Shown: positions 17,356-27,875 of the stretch, piece after piece
Numbering within the stretch: the stretch's first letter is position 1
Layout of the letters: the number at the start of each line of letters is the position of its first letter
From: Poriferisodalis sp965204125
GTDB taxonomy: Bacteria; Actinomycetota; Acidimicrobiia; Acidimicrobiales; Poriferisodalaceae
DNA length: 64,000 bases
Direction: 5' to 3'
Assembly (NCBI RefSeq): GCF_965204125.1
Contig: NZ_OZ241968.1
Location: 682,001-746,000 of the forward strand
Made by a program: the position numbers and the translations under genes
Notes under the pieces: generated by a model
The model's database searches: none
Seen by the model: only the letters and a program-made list of their open reading frames with translations
What the model was told of the DNA's origin: nothing

Positions 17356-18195
17356 ATGACGAGGCAGGCACTCAGCGACAACGACACCAGCGCGGCGCGA
17401 GTTGCAGGCGTGGACGGTGCGGCCGGCGGGTGGGTCATGGCAGTGACAGGAGCGATAGACGGCTCGCCGGTCGAGTTCTCGCTGTGGGACTCGTTCGCCG
17501 AACTCTGGGCGGAGGCGCAACGGCATTCCCTCCTGGCCGTGGGCGTCGACATGCCGATCGGGTTGCCGTCAGATGCCAAACGTCGAGCCGATATCGACGC
17601 CCGCAAACTGCTTGGACGGCGGCGCTCCTCGCTGTTCTGGCCCCCGCCGGTCGCCGCATTGGCTGCAAACGACTACGTCGAGGCCAATCGCACTTCCCGG
17701 GAACAGCTGGACATGGGCCTCGCCAAGCAGGCGTACAACCTGCTTCCAAAGATCCGCGAAGTCCGGTCCGTGCTGACACCCGCGGATTTTGAAGGCACTG
17801 CAGTACCACAAGCAGCAGAAGTGCATCCTGAACTCTGCTTCGCCGTGATGGCCGCCGTACCCCGCTCAGCGGCTGTACCAGATAGCCGGGGCAACCAGTC
17901 CTCGGGCGGCGAGGAGTCGATTCCGTCGGCACCGCTGATGCACCCGAAGCGCCGCCAAGCGGGCATTGCCGAGCGTTTGGCTCTGCTTCGCACGTGTTTT
18001 GCCGGAATCACCGAGTCGGCAGTTCTCAGCCCGCTGGCCGGCCCGCCGCACCCTGGGATCGATGATCTGCTCGATGCCACGGCAGCAGCCTGGACCGCCC
18101 GCCGAATCGTCGCAGGCCAGGCGGCCCAACTCGGCGCTGTCGACGGATGCATCGAGGCCGACATTGCCGGCCACCCGCTGACCATCGTTGTGTGA
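17356..18195 (+). CDS. DUF429 domain-containing protein
   Basis: This 279-residue protein matches the DUF429 pattern: RVAGVDGAAGGWVMAV near the N-terminus, VGVDMPIGLPSD, the FWPPP-type segment after RRRSS, and a C-terminal DDLLDATAAAWTARR. The fold is thought to be RNase H-like with conserved acidic residues, but no activity is established. The ATG at 17356 follows GGGG. It is divergent from the molybdoenzyme gene. Confidence 0.75.
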   Translation: MTRQALSDNDTSAARVAGVDGAAGGWVMAVTGAIDGSPVEFSLWDSFAELWAEAQRHSLLAVGVDMPIGLPSDAKRRADIDARKLLGRRRSSLFWPPPVAALAANDYVEANRTSREQLDMGLAKQAYNLLPKIREVRSVLTPADFEGTAVPQAAEVHPELCFAVMAAVPRSAAVPDSRGNQSSGGEESIPSAPLMHPKRRQAGIAERLALLRTCFAGITESAVLSPLAGPPHPGIDDLLDATAAAWTARRIVAGQAAQLGAVDGCIEADIAGHPLTIVV

Positions 18196-18217
18196 ACAAC
18201 GGATGAACTCGAAGCCA

Positions 18218-18394
18218 CTAAGGGTCATCGGTGCGGTCGCTCGTAGGCCACAGCCGCAGAGCCTCTTGCGGACCGTCCCATTCGAAGCGGAATTGCCGGA
18301 GGACATCAAGTCCGATCACCATGTCTTCACCCAAGTCGGGGACTCTGGCCGCTACGAGCACGATCAGTGATCCCGATGCGGCCGGCTCGGTGTC
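18218..18394 (-). pseudogene. Possible aspartyl-protease-like C-terminal fragment
   Basis: A minus-strand frame reads VIGLDVLRQFRFEWDGPQ and then ALRLWP, which resembles the end of retropepsin-like aspartyl proteases. No in-frame N-terminal half with a D-T/S-G active site exists, because a stop codon lies just upstream of a TTG at 18430. It may be a decayed gene tail or a short real gene. Confidence 0.3.
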
Positions 18395-18707
18395 AGATGC
18401 CTGCTGGCCGAATGTAGATCGGCTCGTCAACCTTCACGACTCGCTTCACGCAGAAGCGTCGATGCTCGGGATCGAGATAGCCCGCGTTGATGGCGTCCCA
18501 CTGGTCGTCAAAGACAGAGAGTTCCGGCACCAAGCGCGAACCTCGGTCGAGGAGGAGCGCCCAGCGGCCCTCATGCTCGGCGACAATCCTTGCCCGGAGC
18601 CACTCGAACCGGCGCTCGAGCCGTACCAGTACCGGATCCAGCAACGGGTCCGGTGACATCCCTCCCAGACGAAGCTGCCGCGATTGATCCTCGGACGCGG
18701 GGTGCAC
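18393..18707 (-). CDS. Small hypothetical protein
   Basis: This is a 104-residue frame with high G/C at third codon positions, as expected for coding sequence here (DPLLDPVLVRLERRFEWLRA, then WDAINAGYLDPEHRRF). No domain is recognised. The start is a GTG with AGAGG immediately before it, or possibly the ATG at codon 17. Its last codons overlap the frame of the protease-like fragment. Confidence 0.4.
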   Translation of the reverse strand: MHPASEDQSRQLRLGGMSPDPLLDPVLVRLERRFEWLRARIVAEHEGRWALLLDRGSRLVPELSVFDDQWDAINAGYLDPEHRRFCVKRVVKVDEPIYIRPAGI

Positions 18708-18762
18708 CTCTGCATCATCGCACAGGGGGTCTCACGCTTACTCGGAATTATTGATCGACGGC

Positions 18763-18768
18763 TACTAT
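18763..18768 (+). promoter_or_regulatory. -10 element TACTAT, leaderless
   Basis: TACTAT lies 7 nt before the GTG of the first gene of the coxD/coxE operon, and no ribosome-binding site is present. Transcription would start at or next to the start codon. Confidence 0.5.
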
Positions 18769-18775
18769 CGGGGCG

Positions 18776-19057
18776 GTGACATCGACTGATCCGGCGCCTG
18801 CGCAGGCAGACGCCGGCGCCGAACCGCAGCCCGTCCTGACCGATGTCTGGCAGGGAGACGACGACGCCGGCTTCGACGCTGAGCGCAGCAACGTCAAGAT
18901 CTGCCGCAACGCGCGCCATTTCACCTTCGACGGCTTTGCTGACGGCGACGAGGACATCGCCACGTCGTGGCGGAAGCTGCTCGAGAGCGAGGGTAAGTCA
19001 TCGCCCGACGGCGGCTCGTTGCGCGATCTGGTCCTCGGTCCCACATCTGGGGACTGA
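18776..19057 (+). CDS. Small acidic hypothetical protein upstream of coxD
   Basis: This 93-residue acidic protein has a disordered N-terminus and a core containing NVKICRNARHFTFDGFADGD. No family is recognised. It is the first gene of the plus-strand half of the CO dehydrogenase locus, 26 nt before the MoxR-type ATPase, so it probably belongs to that operon. The GTG start is supported by the TACTAT element 7 nt upstream. Confidence 0.6.
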   Translation: MTSTDPAPAQADAGAEPQPVLTDVWQGDDDAGFDAERSNVKICRNARHFTFDGFADGDEDIATSWRKLLESEGKSSPDGGSLRDLVLGPTSGD

Positions 19058-19083
19058 GGCCGGCGGCGTCCCGGGCTCGAACG

Positions 19084-19977
19084 GTGAGCGAACAGCCCCG
19101 CAACGAGACACCGGCGAGCGTTGCCGACCTCCAGGCACAGTTTCGAGCAGCCGGGTACCTCGCGAGCCGAGGCCTGGCCACCGCAACGCTCATCGGAATG
19201 CGGTTGGGCCGGCCGATCCTGCTCGAAGGCGAGGTCGGGGTCGGCAAGACCGAGATGGCCAAGTGCCTCGCGGAGATCGGCAAGCGAGAGCTGATCCGCC
19301 TGCAGTGCTACGAGGGCATCGACACCCACCAAGCGCTCTACGAGTGGGACTACGCGCGGCAGATGCTGCACGTCAGGGCGCTGTCGGAGAGCGAGCTGAC
19401 CGACGCCGACGCGGTCAGCGGGCTGTACGGCCCTGACTTCCTCATCGAGCGGCCGCTGCTGTCGGCGATCAAGGCCGGCAGCAGTGCAGTGCTGCTCATC
19501 GACGAGATCGACCGTGCCGACGACGAGTTCGAGGCGTTCCTGCTGGAGCTGCTGTCGGACTTCCAGATCACGATCCCCGAGATCGGCACCGTCACCGCGG
19601 ACAGCCGGCCGATGGTGGTGCTGACCTCGAATCGCACACGGGAACTGCACGACGCCCTCAAGCGCCGATGCCTCTACCACTGGATCGGCTACCCCAGCTT
19701 CGAGGAGGAGATCGAGATCGTGCGCCTGCGTGCGCCCGGCGCTGTCGGGAGCCTCGCCCGCAAAGTCGTCGCCGCAGTGCAGCGACTGCGTGACATGGAC
19801 TTGGCCAAACCGCCGGGCGTCGCCGAGACGCTGGACTGGGTCGACGCGCTGGGCCTGCTGGGTACCGACGATCTCGATGCTGCGGCCGCAACCGACACGA
19901 TCGGTGCGGTCATCAAGGACCGCGACGACCTCGAACTGGTCGAAGCCGAACTGGACAGGGTTGTCGCCGATGCCTGA
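19084..19977 (+). CDS. coxD: MoxR-type AAA+ ATPase, CoxD
   Basis: This 297-residue ATPase has Walker A GEVGVGKTE (49-57), Walker B LLIDEIDR (D140, E141), and the MoxR segment LLELLSDFQITIPEIG. CoxD is the ATPase needed to build the CuSMo(O)OH site of aerobic CO dehydrogenase and works with the VWA protein CoxE. The start is a GTG. Its stop codon overlaps the CoxE start, so the two are translationally coupled. The coxMSL operon nearby on the opposite strand supports this assignment over a generic MoxR. Confidence 0.88.
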   Translation: MSEQPRNETPASVADLQAQFRAAGYLASRGLATATLIGMRLGRPILLEGEVGVGKTEMAKCLAEIGKRELIRLQCYEGIDTHQALYEWDYARQMLHVRALSESELTDADAVSGLYGPDFLIERPLLSAIKAGSSAVLLIDEIDRADDEFEAFLLELLSDFQITIPEIGTVTADSRPMVVLTSNRTRELHDALKRRCLYHWIGYPSFEEEIEIVRLRAPGAVGSLARKVVAAVQRLRDMDLAKPPGVAETLDWVDALGLLGTDDLDAAAATDTIGAVIKDRDDLELVEAELDRVVADA

Positions 19978-21136
19978 AGGCGTGCCTGCGCCCGGAGACG
20001 ACACTGACCCAGCTTCGGCGGAATTCATGGCGAGGCTCGTGGGCTTTGGTCATGCGCTGCGAGACGAGGGACTTCCCGTCGGCTCCGACGACGTCGTCAC
20101 GTTCTGCTCGGCGGTTTCAGAACTCACGCCGAGCGATCTCGAAGATGTCTACTGGGGTGGCCGGACGACACTGATCCATCGCCGGGACCACCTGCCGCTC
20201 TACGACGAGGTGTTCCGCCGGTACTTCCTGGGACACCCGGCCCCAACCGCTCCCGAGCCCGTGCCGACAGAGCCGATCTCACAGGGTCTCAGCGGCACGC
20301 TGAACGTGCCGGACAGCGAGCCCGGCGGCCAAACGGGTGACGACCGGCCGATGGTGCTCGGGCGTCAGGCGTCCGGCGTCGATATTCAGCGCGACAAGCG
20401 CTTTGCCGAGTGCACGCCCGGCGAGCTGGCTGCGCTGCGGCGGATCATTGCGCAAGTCCGGCTCGAACCGCCCCGGCGCCGCACCAGGCGCCGTCGGCGG
20501 GATCCGTCTGGGGCGCGTCTCGATATCCGCCGGATGGCCCGAGACGCTATGCGGCTCAGCCATGCGGCCCCTGTTCTGCATCGCCTGACGCGAGCGGAGC
20601 GGGCCCGCCCGCTGGTGCTGATTCTCGACGTCTCGGGATCGATGGCGGATCACTCCCGCAACCTGCTGCAGTTCGCGTACTCGATGCGCCGGGCAGCCCA
20701 GAAGGTGGAGGTGTTCTGCTTCGGCACCCGGCTGACGCGCATCACCCCAGCGCTCGACCGACGTAAGCCCGACGACGCTATTAAGCTGGCTGCCGAGCGC
20801 GTGCTGGACTGGGACGGCGGCACCCAGATCGGCGCTTCGCTGGACAGCTTCATCCGCAGGTGGGGTCGCAAGGGGCTCAGCCGGGGGGCCACCGTCATCA
20901 TCTGCTCCGACGGGCTGGACCGGGGCGAGCCTGCAGCCCTGGCAAGCGCAATGGAACGCCTGAGCCGGCTCTGCCATCGGATCGTCTGGATGAACCCGCT
21001 CGCCAGCGACGATGTCGAGACACTGCCGAACACGCTCGGCATGATGGCCGCCGGTCCGTTCATCGACAGCCTCGAGTCGGGCCATGATCTGGCCAGCTTG
21101 GAGCGCTTCGCCCGCAGGCTGCCTCACGTCGGCTGA
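19970..21136 (+). CDS. coxE: VWA domain protein, CoxE
   Basis: This 388-residue protein has a helical N-terminal domain (about 15-90), a Pro-rich and very Arg-rich linker (about 165-180), and a C-terminal von Willebrand A domain with an intact metal-ion site D220-x-S222-x-S224 (LILDVSGSM). CoxE-type proteins pair with MoxR ATPases in metal-cofactor maturation of CO dehydrogenase. The ATG lies inside the last codons of coxD (8-nt overlap), and homology begins after it. Confidence 0.87.
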   Translation: MPEGVPAPGDDTDPASAEFMARLVGFGHALRDEGLPVGSDDVVTFCSAVSELTPSDLEDVYWGGRTTLIHRRDHLPLYDEVFRRYFLGHPAPTAPEPVPTEPISQGLSGTLNVPDSEPGGQTGDDRPMVLGRQASGVDIQRDKRFAECTPGELAALRRIIAQVRLEPPRRRTRRRRRDPSGARLDIRRMARDAMRLSHAAPVLHRLTRAERARPLVLILDVSGSMADHSRNLLQFAYSMRRAAQKVEVFCFGTRLTRITPALDRRKPDDAIKLAAERVLDWDGGTQIGASLDSFIRRWGRKGLSRGATVIICSDGLDRGEPAALASAMERLSRLCHRIVWMNPLASDDVETLPNTLGMMAAGPFIDSLESGHDLASLERFARRLPHVG

Positions 21137-21155
21137 AGCGGATACGAACGATGGA

Positions 21156-21449
21156 ATGCCGACGGTGAGCAAGTGGAGCGTTTCCATCCAGGCTGAAGGC
21201 GATCGGCCCGTCGAGCTGGACGAAGTGGTGGCCCTGGCCGATGCTGTCGCACCGCTCGAAGGCATCGCATCCGGCGTTGGTGCGATGGCCTACGGCGCCC
21301 AGATCGTTGTGGAGGCTGAAACCTCCGACCAAGCCGTCGAAGCGGCCATGGCGGCGTTCGCTGCTGCCGTCGAGACAGCAGACCTTCCGGCTTGGCCGAT
21401 GACCCGAGCCGAAGTCATCGGCGAGGACGAGTTGGAGTTCGACGAGTGA
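21156..21449 (+). CDS. Hypothetical protein in the coxDE operon
   Basis: This is a 97-residue acidic protein with an Ala-rich helix (SDQAVEAAMAAFAAAVE) and the strand YGAQIVVEAET; it may be a small alpha/beta fold. No family is recognised. It lies 19 nt after coxE on the same strand. The start could be the ATG at 21156 or the GTG at 21165 (VSKWSVSIQAEG). Confidence 0.6.
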   Translation: MPTVSKWSVSIQAEGDRPVELDEVVALADAVAPLEGIASGVGAMAYGAQIVVEAETSDQAVEAAMAAFAAAVETADLPAWPMTRAEVIGEDELEFDE

Positions 21450-21459
21450 CGCGGCCCCA

Positions 21460-21915
21460 ATGATTCGGCTCGGCTCGCTTGCCGGTTACCCCTTCGAGGG
21501 ACCACGGGTGCTCGGCGGCTGGACGCCGCCGGCAAGTGCAGCCGTGTTCGCGATCCTGTACCGGGCCGACCCCGACGGCAAGCCGTACGACTACGCCGTG
21601 CTCGATGTCGATCACGCGGACAACCTGGCTGCAGCGGGGCTGCCGTTCGGCCATCCCCGCGCCAAGTGCTGGGAGCGGCGCGCCGGAAACAAGTGGAACC
21701 TCCACATCTGCACCTATGAGGTGCCGGGCGGGCTGCGCTCACATCGCGAGCAGATCGTCCAGGAGCTGGTTGCCATTTACCGGCCCGGCTGCGCGCCTGA
21801 CCAGTTCGACCAAGTGTGGGAGGACGAGTGGATCGGTAGCTACCGGGCCCCCACCGCAGGCCCGCTCACCACGACGCGAGACCCCAGCGGTTCGACTGGG
21901 CCAGACTCAAGCTGA
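21460..21915 (+). CDS. Conserved hypothetical protein in the coxDE operon
   Basis: This is a 151-residue protein with a clear ordered core (GYPFEGPRVLGGWTPPA, AVFAILYRADPDG, CWERRAGNKWNLHICTYEVP). No named domain is recognised. The core pattern repeats in actinobacterial hypothetical proteins of similar size. It lies 10 nt after the preceding small gene and is the last plus-strand gene before the convergent cox operon. Confidence 0.6.
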   Translation: MIRLGSLAGYPFEGPRVLGGWTPPASAAVFAILYRADPDGKPYDYAVLDVDHADNLAAAGLPFGHPRAKCWERRAGNKWNLHICTYEVPGGLRSHREQIVQELVAIYRPGCAPDQFDQVWEDEWIGSYRAPTAGPLTTTRDPSGSTGPDSS

Positions 21916-21925
21916 TTGCTGGCGG

Positions 21926-22288
21926 CTATTCGGGGTGATAGCCGACTGCTTCGTGAAGCCGGCTGCGGCGCGTACCCATCGCAGGCCGGGCCGAGGACGG
22001 CTCGCGAGGCTCGGGTTCAGGCTCGTACGTGGCGCCGGTCACGATGCCTTCGGCCATGCCGTACAGCAACGGCAATGCGCCCGCGATGACGCCGGCCGTG
22101 TTGTTGATGCGCTCGACGCCCGGCTCGACAGCCTCGGCGTCGGATTTGATCTTCCACACGATCTGCGAGCACTCCTCGAGCAGGCCGGCGATCCGGGTGA
22201 GCTGGCTGCCCACCACGAACAGGTAGAACGCGAGCCCGGCTATGAACAGGCCGATCAGGATGACCGAGAGAACTACGAGTGTCGTCAT
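21926..22288 (-). CDS. Small membrane protein E of a five-gene module
   Basis: This 120-residue protein has one N-terminal transmembrane helix (about 3-28, VVLSVILIGLFIAGLAFYLF) and a predicted helix (SQLTRIAGLLEECSQIVWKI). A second hydrophobic stretch (AGVIAGALPLLYGMAEGIV) and a Pro/Glu/Arg-rich tail follow. It is the last gene of the cox operon and overlaps the preceding gene as ATGA. The function is unknown. Confidence 0.7.
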   Translation of the reverse strand: MTTLVVLSVILIGLFIAGLAFYLFVVGSQLTRIAGLLEECSQIVWKIKSDAEAVEPGVERINNTAGVIAGALPLLYGMAEGIVTGATYEPEPEPREPSSARPAMGTRRSRLHEAVGYHPE

Positions 22289-22575
22289 GAGCGCACCTTG
22301 TCGAGTACTCGGCCCAGGAACAGGTGGTGTTCGAGGCCTTCGGTCAGCACCGCGTCGACCCCGTCGGCGGTCTCGGCGATCAGGGCGGTGTCAGACGTGT
22401 TGGCGGCGGCTCGCTCGAGCGTGCCTTTGATGGTCTCCACCCGGCGCTCGATCGTGCGCACCAGCAGCACCAGCATGGTGAGCAGCACCACCACGGCCAC
22501 GATCACCACGAAGCCGCCGATGATGACACCCCACCACAGGTTCTCCTGGGTGTCAGTGAGAGCCAGCAGGTTCAT
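22285..22575 (-). CDS. Small membrane protein D of a five-gene module
   Basis: This 96-residue protein has one transmembrane helix at about 15-40 (WWGVIIGGFVVIVAVVVLLT). A charged coiled-coil-like helix follows (RTIERRVETIKGTLERAAA), with the spaced polar pattern NTSDTALIAETADGVDAV. It has the same architecture as the neighbouring four proteins. It starts 1 nt after the stop of gene C. Confidence 0.7.
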   Translation of the reverse strand: MNLLALTDTQENLWWGVIIGGFVVIVAVVVLLTMLVLLVRTIERRVETIKGTLERAAANTSDTALIAETADGVDAVLTEGLEHHLFLGRVLDKVRS

Positions 22576-22576
22576 G

Positions 22577-22855
22577 TCAGCCTCCTAACCGGTTGCGGCC
22601 GCGTTTGAGGCCGTCGACGATCACCGTTGCAGCTGCGATCGTCGTGTTCAGTTCCCCGAGCGCCGCCGTATTTGTGACGGCGTCTTCCAGTCCGTCGTTG
22701 ATCTCGGTGGCTCGATTGCCGATCGAACGGGCCAGCACGAGGATCGGCACGACGAGGGCGACCACTGCGATCACCACGACGATGCCGATGACGATGCCGA
22801 TGACCCATCCCGTAGTGGATCCGGCGTCCGAACTCTGGGCGAGCAACTGCAGCAT
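22577..22855 (-). CDS. Small membrane protein C of a five-gene module
   Basis: This 92-residue protein has a short polar N-terminus and one long transmembrane helix at about 16-42 (GWVIGIVIGIVVVIAVVALV). A predicted helix with regularly spaced Thr and Asn follows (TNTAALGELNTTIAAATV). It may be a paralogue of the adjacent small membrane proteins. Confidence 0.7.
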   Translation of the reverse strand: MLQLLAQSSDAGSTTGWVIGIVIGIVVVIAVVALVVPILVLARSIGNRATEINDGLEDAVTNTAALGELNTTIAAATVIVDGLKRGRNRLGG

Positions 22856-22868
22856 GGCGGCGCCTCCC

Positions 22869-23099
22869 TCAGATCGATTCGCAGAAGTCGTGGACGGGCA
22901 TCAGCGTCGAGTTGACCGACGGCAGCACAGTGGGCACCGTCGAGGTCTGTTCGGCGATGACACGAACGCCGCCGGCCACTTGGGTGAGCGTGCGGTGCAC
23001 CGCCACCAAATGCAGTACCACCCGCAGCAGGCCCACCGCGGCCGCCAGGATGATCAAGCCGCCGATAATGACGGTGACCCAGGCAACAACAGGCATCAC
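22869..23099 (-). CDS. Small membrane protein B of a five-gene module
   Basis: This 76-residue protein is the shortest of the set. It has one transmembrane helix at about 4-35 (VTVIIGGLIILAAAVGLLRV) and a helical tail (HRTLTQVAGGVRVIAEQTS). It starts 8 nt after the stop of gene A. No family is recognised. Confidence 0.68.
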   Translation of the reverse strand: MMPVVAWVTVIIGGLIILAAAVGLLRVVLHLVAVHRTLTQVAGGVRVIAEQTSTVPTVLPSVNSTLMPVHDFCESI

Positions 23100-23107
23100 G
23101 TCCCCTT

Positions 23108-23359
23108 TCAGCCCAGGAGCTTCCCGACCGAACCGGCGTAGCGGACCGCACCGTCCGCCACTTCTTCGATCGTCTCGTCAGTGGTTGCGAGCAAGTCCTG
23201 CGTGGTGTCGAGCTCGCCGATGATCCCCACGCCGCCGGCCAGGATGTCGTCGCTGGCCTTGCGAATGCGCTCGATCGCGGCGAGCACCCGGTTCAGCAGC
23301 GCGAGCGCAACCGGCACGACCACCAGGAGCAGTATCAGGTTTCCTATCCACCAGAGCAC
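23108..23359 (-). CDS. Small membrane protein A of a five-gene module
   Basis: This 83-residue protein has one transmembrane helix (WIGNLILLLVVVPVALALL). A charged helix (RVLAAIERIRKASDDILAG) and the pattern ELDTTQDLLATTDETIEEV follow. The GTG at 23359 is fixed by a perfect AGGAGG site 5 nt upstream; the longer frame would run back through coxG. It begins 10 nt after coxG, which makes the module part of the cox operon. Confidence 0.72.
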   Translation of the reverse strand: MLWWIGNLILLLVVVPVALALLNRVLAAIERIRKASDDILAGGVGIIGELDTTQDLLATTDETIEEVADGAVRYAGSVGKLLG

Positions 23360-23369
23360 GAGCGCCTCC

Positions 23370-23954
23370 TCACACGGCCTCGGGTCGGTACGGAAGGGCA
23401 AGCCGGCGCACGACGCGGGCGAGACCCATTCCCGCGGCACGCAGACCGATGGCGACGCCACCGGCGGCTTGAACCTGTTCGACTTGGTCTGGATCGCGCC
23501 CCTCCGCGATGGCAGCGAGCCGGTTCTGGACGTTGGCGGCAAAGTCGTTCAGCAGCACCGCGGTGATGTCGCCCACCAGGCCACGCCCATACTGAGCTGC
23601 GGGCCCGGACAGCTGCAGGTCCATGGCCACCTCCACGCTCGTGCCGCCTGCGGCCGCAGCGAGGCTGGCATTGAGCTCGAGCGTGGCTTGGCCCCGGCCC
23701 TTGCGATCGGCGCCGCTGGCAGCGACGGAGATCGTCCGGTTCTCCTCGTCCCGCTGCGTGATCTCGGCACCGCCGTCGAAGTCGAGCTTGATGGGGCCGA
23801 GGCCGATGGACACGGTGCCGCCGTAGCGGTCGTCGCCCAGCTCGGTGGTCAGCTCCGTGCCGGGCAGGCATGCGGCGACCTGCGGCACGTCGCCGAAGAA
23901 GTTCCACACAGCCTCCAGCGGCTGCGCGACCTGGAACTGGTTGGTGATCTGCAT
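23370..23954 (-). CDS. coxG: CO dehydrogenase subunit G, SRPBCC fold (CoxG)
   Basis: This 194-residue protein matches CoxG: MQITNQFQVAQPLEAVWNFF at the start, CLPGTELTTELGDDRYGGTV, and a helix near residue 150. CoxG proteins are reported to link CO dehydrogenase to the membrane and quinone pool. The hydrophobic tail that would anchor it is short here (VAIGLRAAGMGLARVVRRLA). The ATG overlaps the stop of the XdhC-YHS gene as TGATG. Confidence 0.87.
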   Translation of the reverse strand: MQITNQFQVAQPLEAVWNFFGDVPQVAACLPGTELTTELGDDRYGGTVSIGLGPIKLDFDGGAEITQRDEENRTISVAASGADRKGRGQATLELNASLAAAAGGTSVEVAMDLQLSGPAAQYGRGLVGDITAVLLNDFAANVQNRLAAIAEGRDPDQVEQVQAAGGVAIGLRAAGMGLARVVRRLALPYRPEAV

Positions 23955-24909
23955 CAGGCGACTCCCCGCTCGCGTGCCAAGGTTGTGCGGCACCCCGCAC
24001 AGCAGAAGTAGAAGACCTCGTCGCCGATCTGCAGCGACGGCGTCGCCGGATCGACCTGGACGGTCATGCCGCAAACAGGGTCGACAGCCGCCGGCGTCGC
24101 TGACGCTTGGGCGCTGGCTGTCGCTGCGAACGCACCCTGGGCACGGAGCTGCACCAGCTCGGCCAGGATCGACACTGCGACTTCCTTGTGCGAGGTGCTG
24201 CCGAGATCCAGGCCGGCGGGAGCTCTCAGTGCGCCGAGCTGGGTTTCTCCCAGGCCTTGATCTGCGAGCACGGCCCGGACGCTGCGGCCTCGTCGAGCCG
24301 ACGAGACCAGGCCCACGTACGCCGGATCGGCCTTGAACGCAGCGGCCAGTACATCCTCATCGCCGTGTCCTTGGGTGGCAACCACCACCATCGACTGCGG
24401 CGTGAGCAGCCCCTCGCTGAATTCGGCGCGGTCGACCAGCTCGACACGCCAGTCGAGCTGGGCGGCCAGAACCGACAGGGTGGTCGCCATGGGCGAGCTT
24501 CCGACGATCACGAGGTGCAGTGCGGCCACGACGGGCTCCAAGTAGATCTGCAGGGCGCCTTCGCTCTGACACGACATCGGCACCGCAGTGGTGCCCTGGG
24601 GCAGGTCGCCGAATCGGTCGCTCGCACCGAGCGCCAGCAGGCGCGGCGTGCCCGCTTCGAGCGTGGCGATGGCCTCGCGGATGAACACCGGCTCGGCGCA
24701 GGCGCCGCCGATCCACCCATACATCTCGCCCGCGGCCGTGTAGATGGCGCGAGAACCGCGCTGCCCCGATGTCGGACCCTCGCGCCAGACAACCGTGGCC
24801 AGCACGAATGCCTCGCCGCTGCGGGCGAGCTCGGTGGCGCGCTCGAGCACGCCCCAGCCCTCGACCGCCCCTTGTCCGAGGGCCCGGTGCCCGACGAGTC
24901 CGGAGCTGC

Positions 24910-24913
<4 letters not shown>
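23954..24913 (-). CDS. XdhC/CoxI-type maturation protein with C-terminal YHS domain
   Basis: Residues 1-260 of this 319-residue protein are an XdhC family chaperone (VLATVVWREGPTSGQRGSRA, GWIGGACAEPVF, and a Rossmann-like VIVGSSPMA region). This family delivers and sulfurates the molybdenum cofactor of xanthine-dehydrogenase-type enzymes. Residues 278-319 are a YHS domain (DPVCGMTVQ, then VFYFCCAGC), a small metal-binding module with C281, C304, C305 and C308. The fusion may bring copper or sulfur handling to CO dehydrogenase maturation, which is inferred. The ATG overlaps the coxL stop as ATGA. Confidence 0.85.
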
Positions 24914-27291
<2,378 letters not shown>

Positions 27292-27292
27292 C

Positions 27293-27874
27293 TCAGCCCT
27301 CCCCGCCTGCGTCATCGCCTGCATCGTCCGCACCGTCGCTCTCAACGTTGGCGCCTAGCTTCTCGGCCGCCCACATCACGGCCTTGACGATGTTCTGGTA
27401 GCCGGTGCAGCGGCAGAGATTCCCCGACAGCGCCCAGCGGATCTCGTCCTCGCTGGGGTTCGGGTTCTCTTCCAGCAACGCCTTCGCGGCGAGCATCATG
27501 CCCGGGGTGCAGAAACCGCACTGCAGGCCGTGCTCGTCTTTGAAGCCCTCCTGGATCGGATGCAGCTCGCTCGCCGTCGCCAGGCCTTCGACGGTGAGCA
27601 CCTCGTGGCCGTCGGCCTGGACGGCGAACATCGTGCAGCTCTTGACGGGCACACCGTCGTACAGCACGGTGCATGCGCCGCAGTTGGTCGTGTCGCAACC
27701 GGTGTGAGTTCCCGTCAGCCGGAAGCCGTTGCGCAGCAGGTGCGCCAGCAACAGCCGCGGCTCCACGTCGGCCGCACGCCGCTCGCCGTTGACGGTCAGC
27801 TCCACACGGCGAACCGGCACTGCGTCACCGGCGCCGCCGTCGCTCGGACGGACCTCTTCGAACAATGTGCTCAT
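27293..27874 (-). CDS. coxS: CO dehydrogenase small subunit, CoxS (2 x [2Fe-2S])
   Basis: This 193-residue protein has both iron-sulfur motifs of the family: C60, C65, C68 and C80 in the plant-type cluster, and C119, C122, C154 and C156 in the all-helical cluster. It passes electrons from CoxL to CoxM. It is longer than usual at both ends, with an acidic Asp/Gly-rich C-terminus. The ATG lies 1 nt after the coxM stop. Confidence 0.93.
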   Translation of the reverse strand: MSTLFEEVRPSDGGAGDAVPVRRVELTVNGERRAADVEPRLLLAHLLRNGFRLTGTHTGCDTTNCGACTVLYDGVPVKSCTMFAVQADGHEVLTVEGLATASELHPIQEGFKDEHGLQCGFCTPGMMLAAKALLEENPNPSEDEIRWALSGNLCRCTGYQNIVKAVMWAAEKLGANVESDGADDAGDDAGGEG

Positions 27875-27875
27875 G

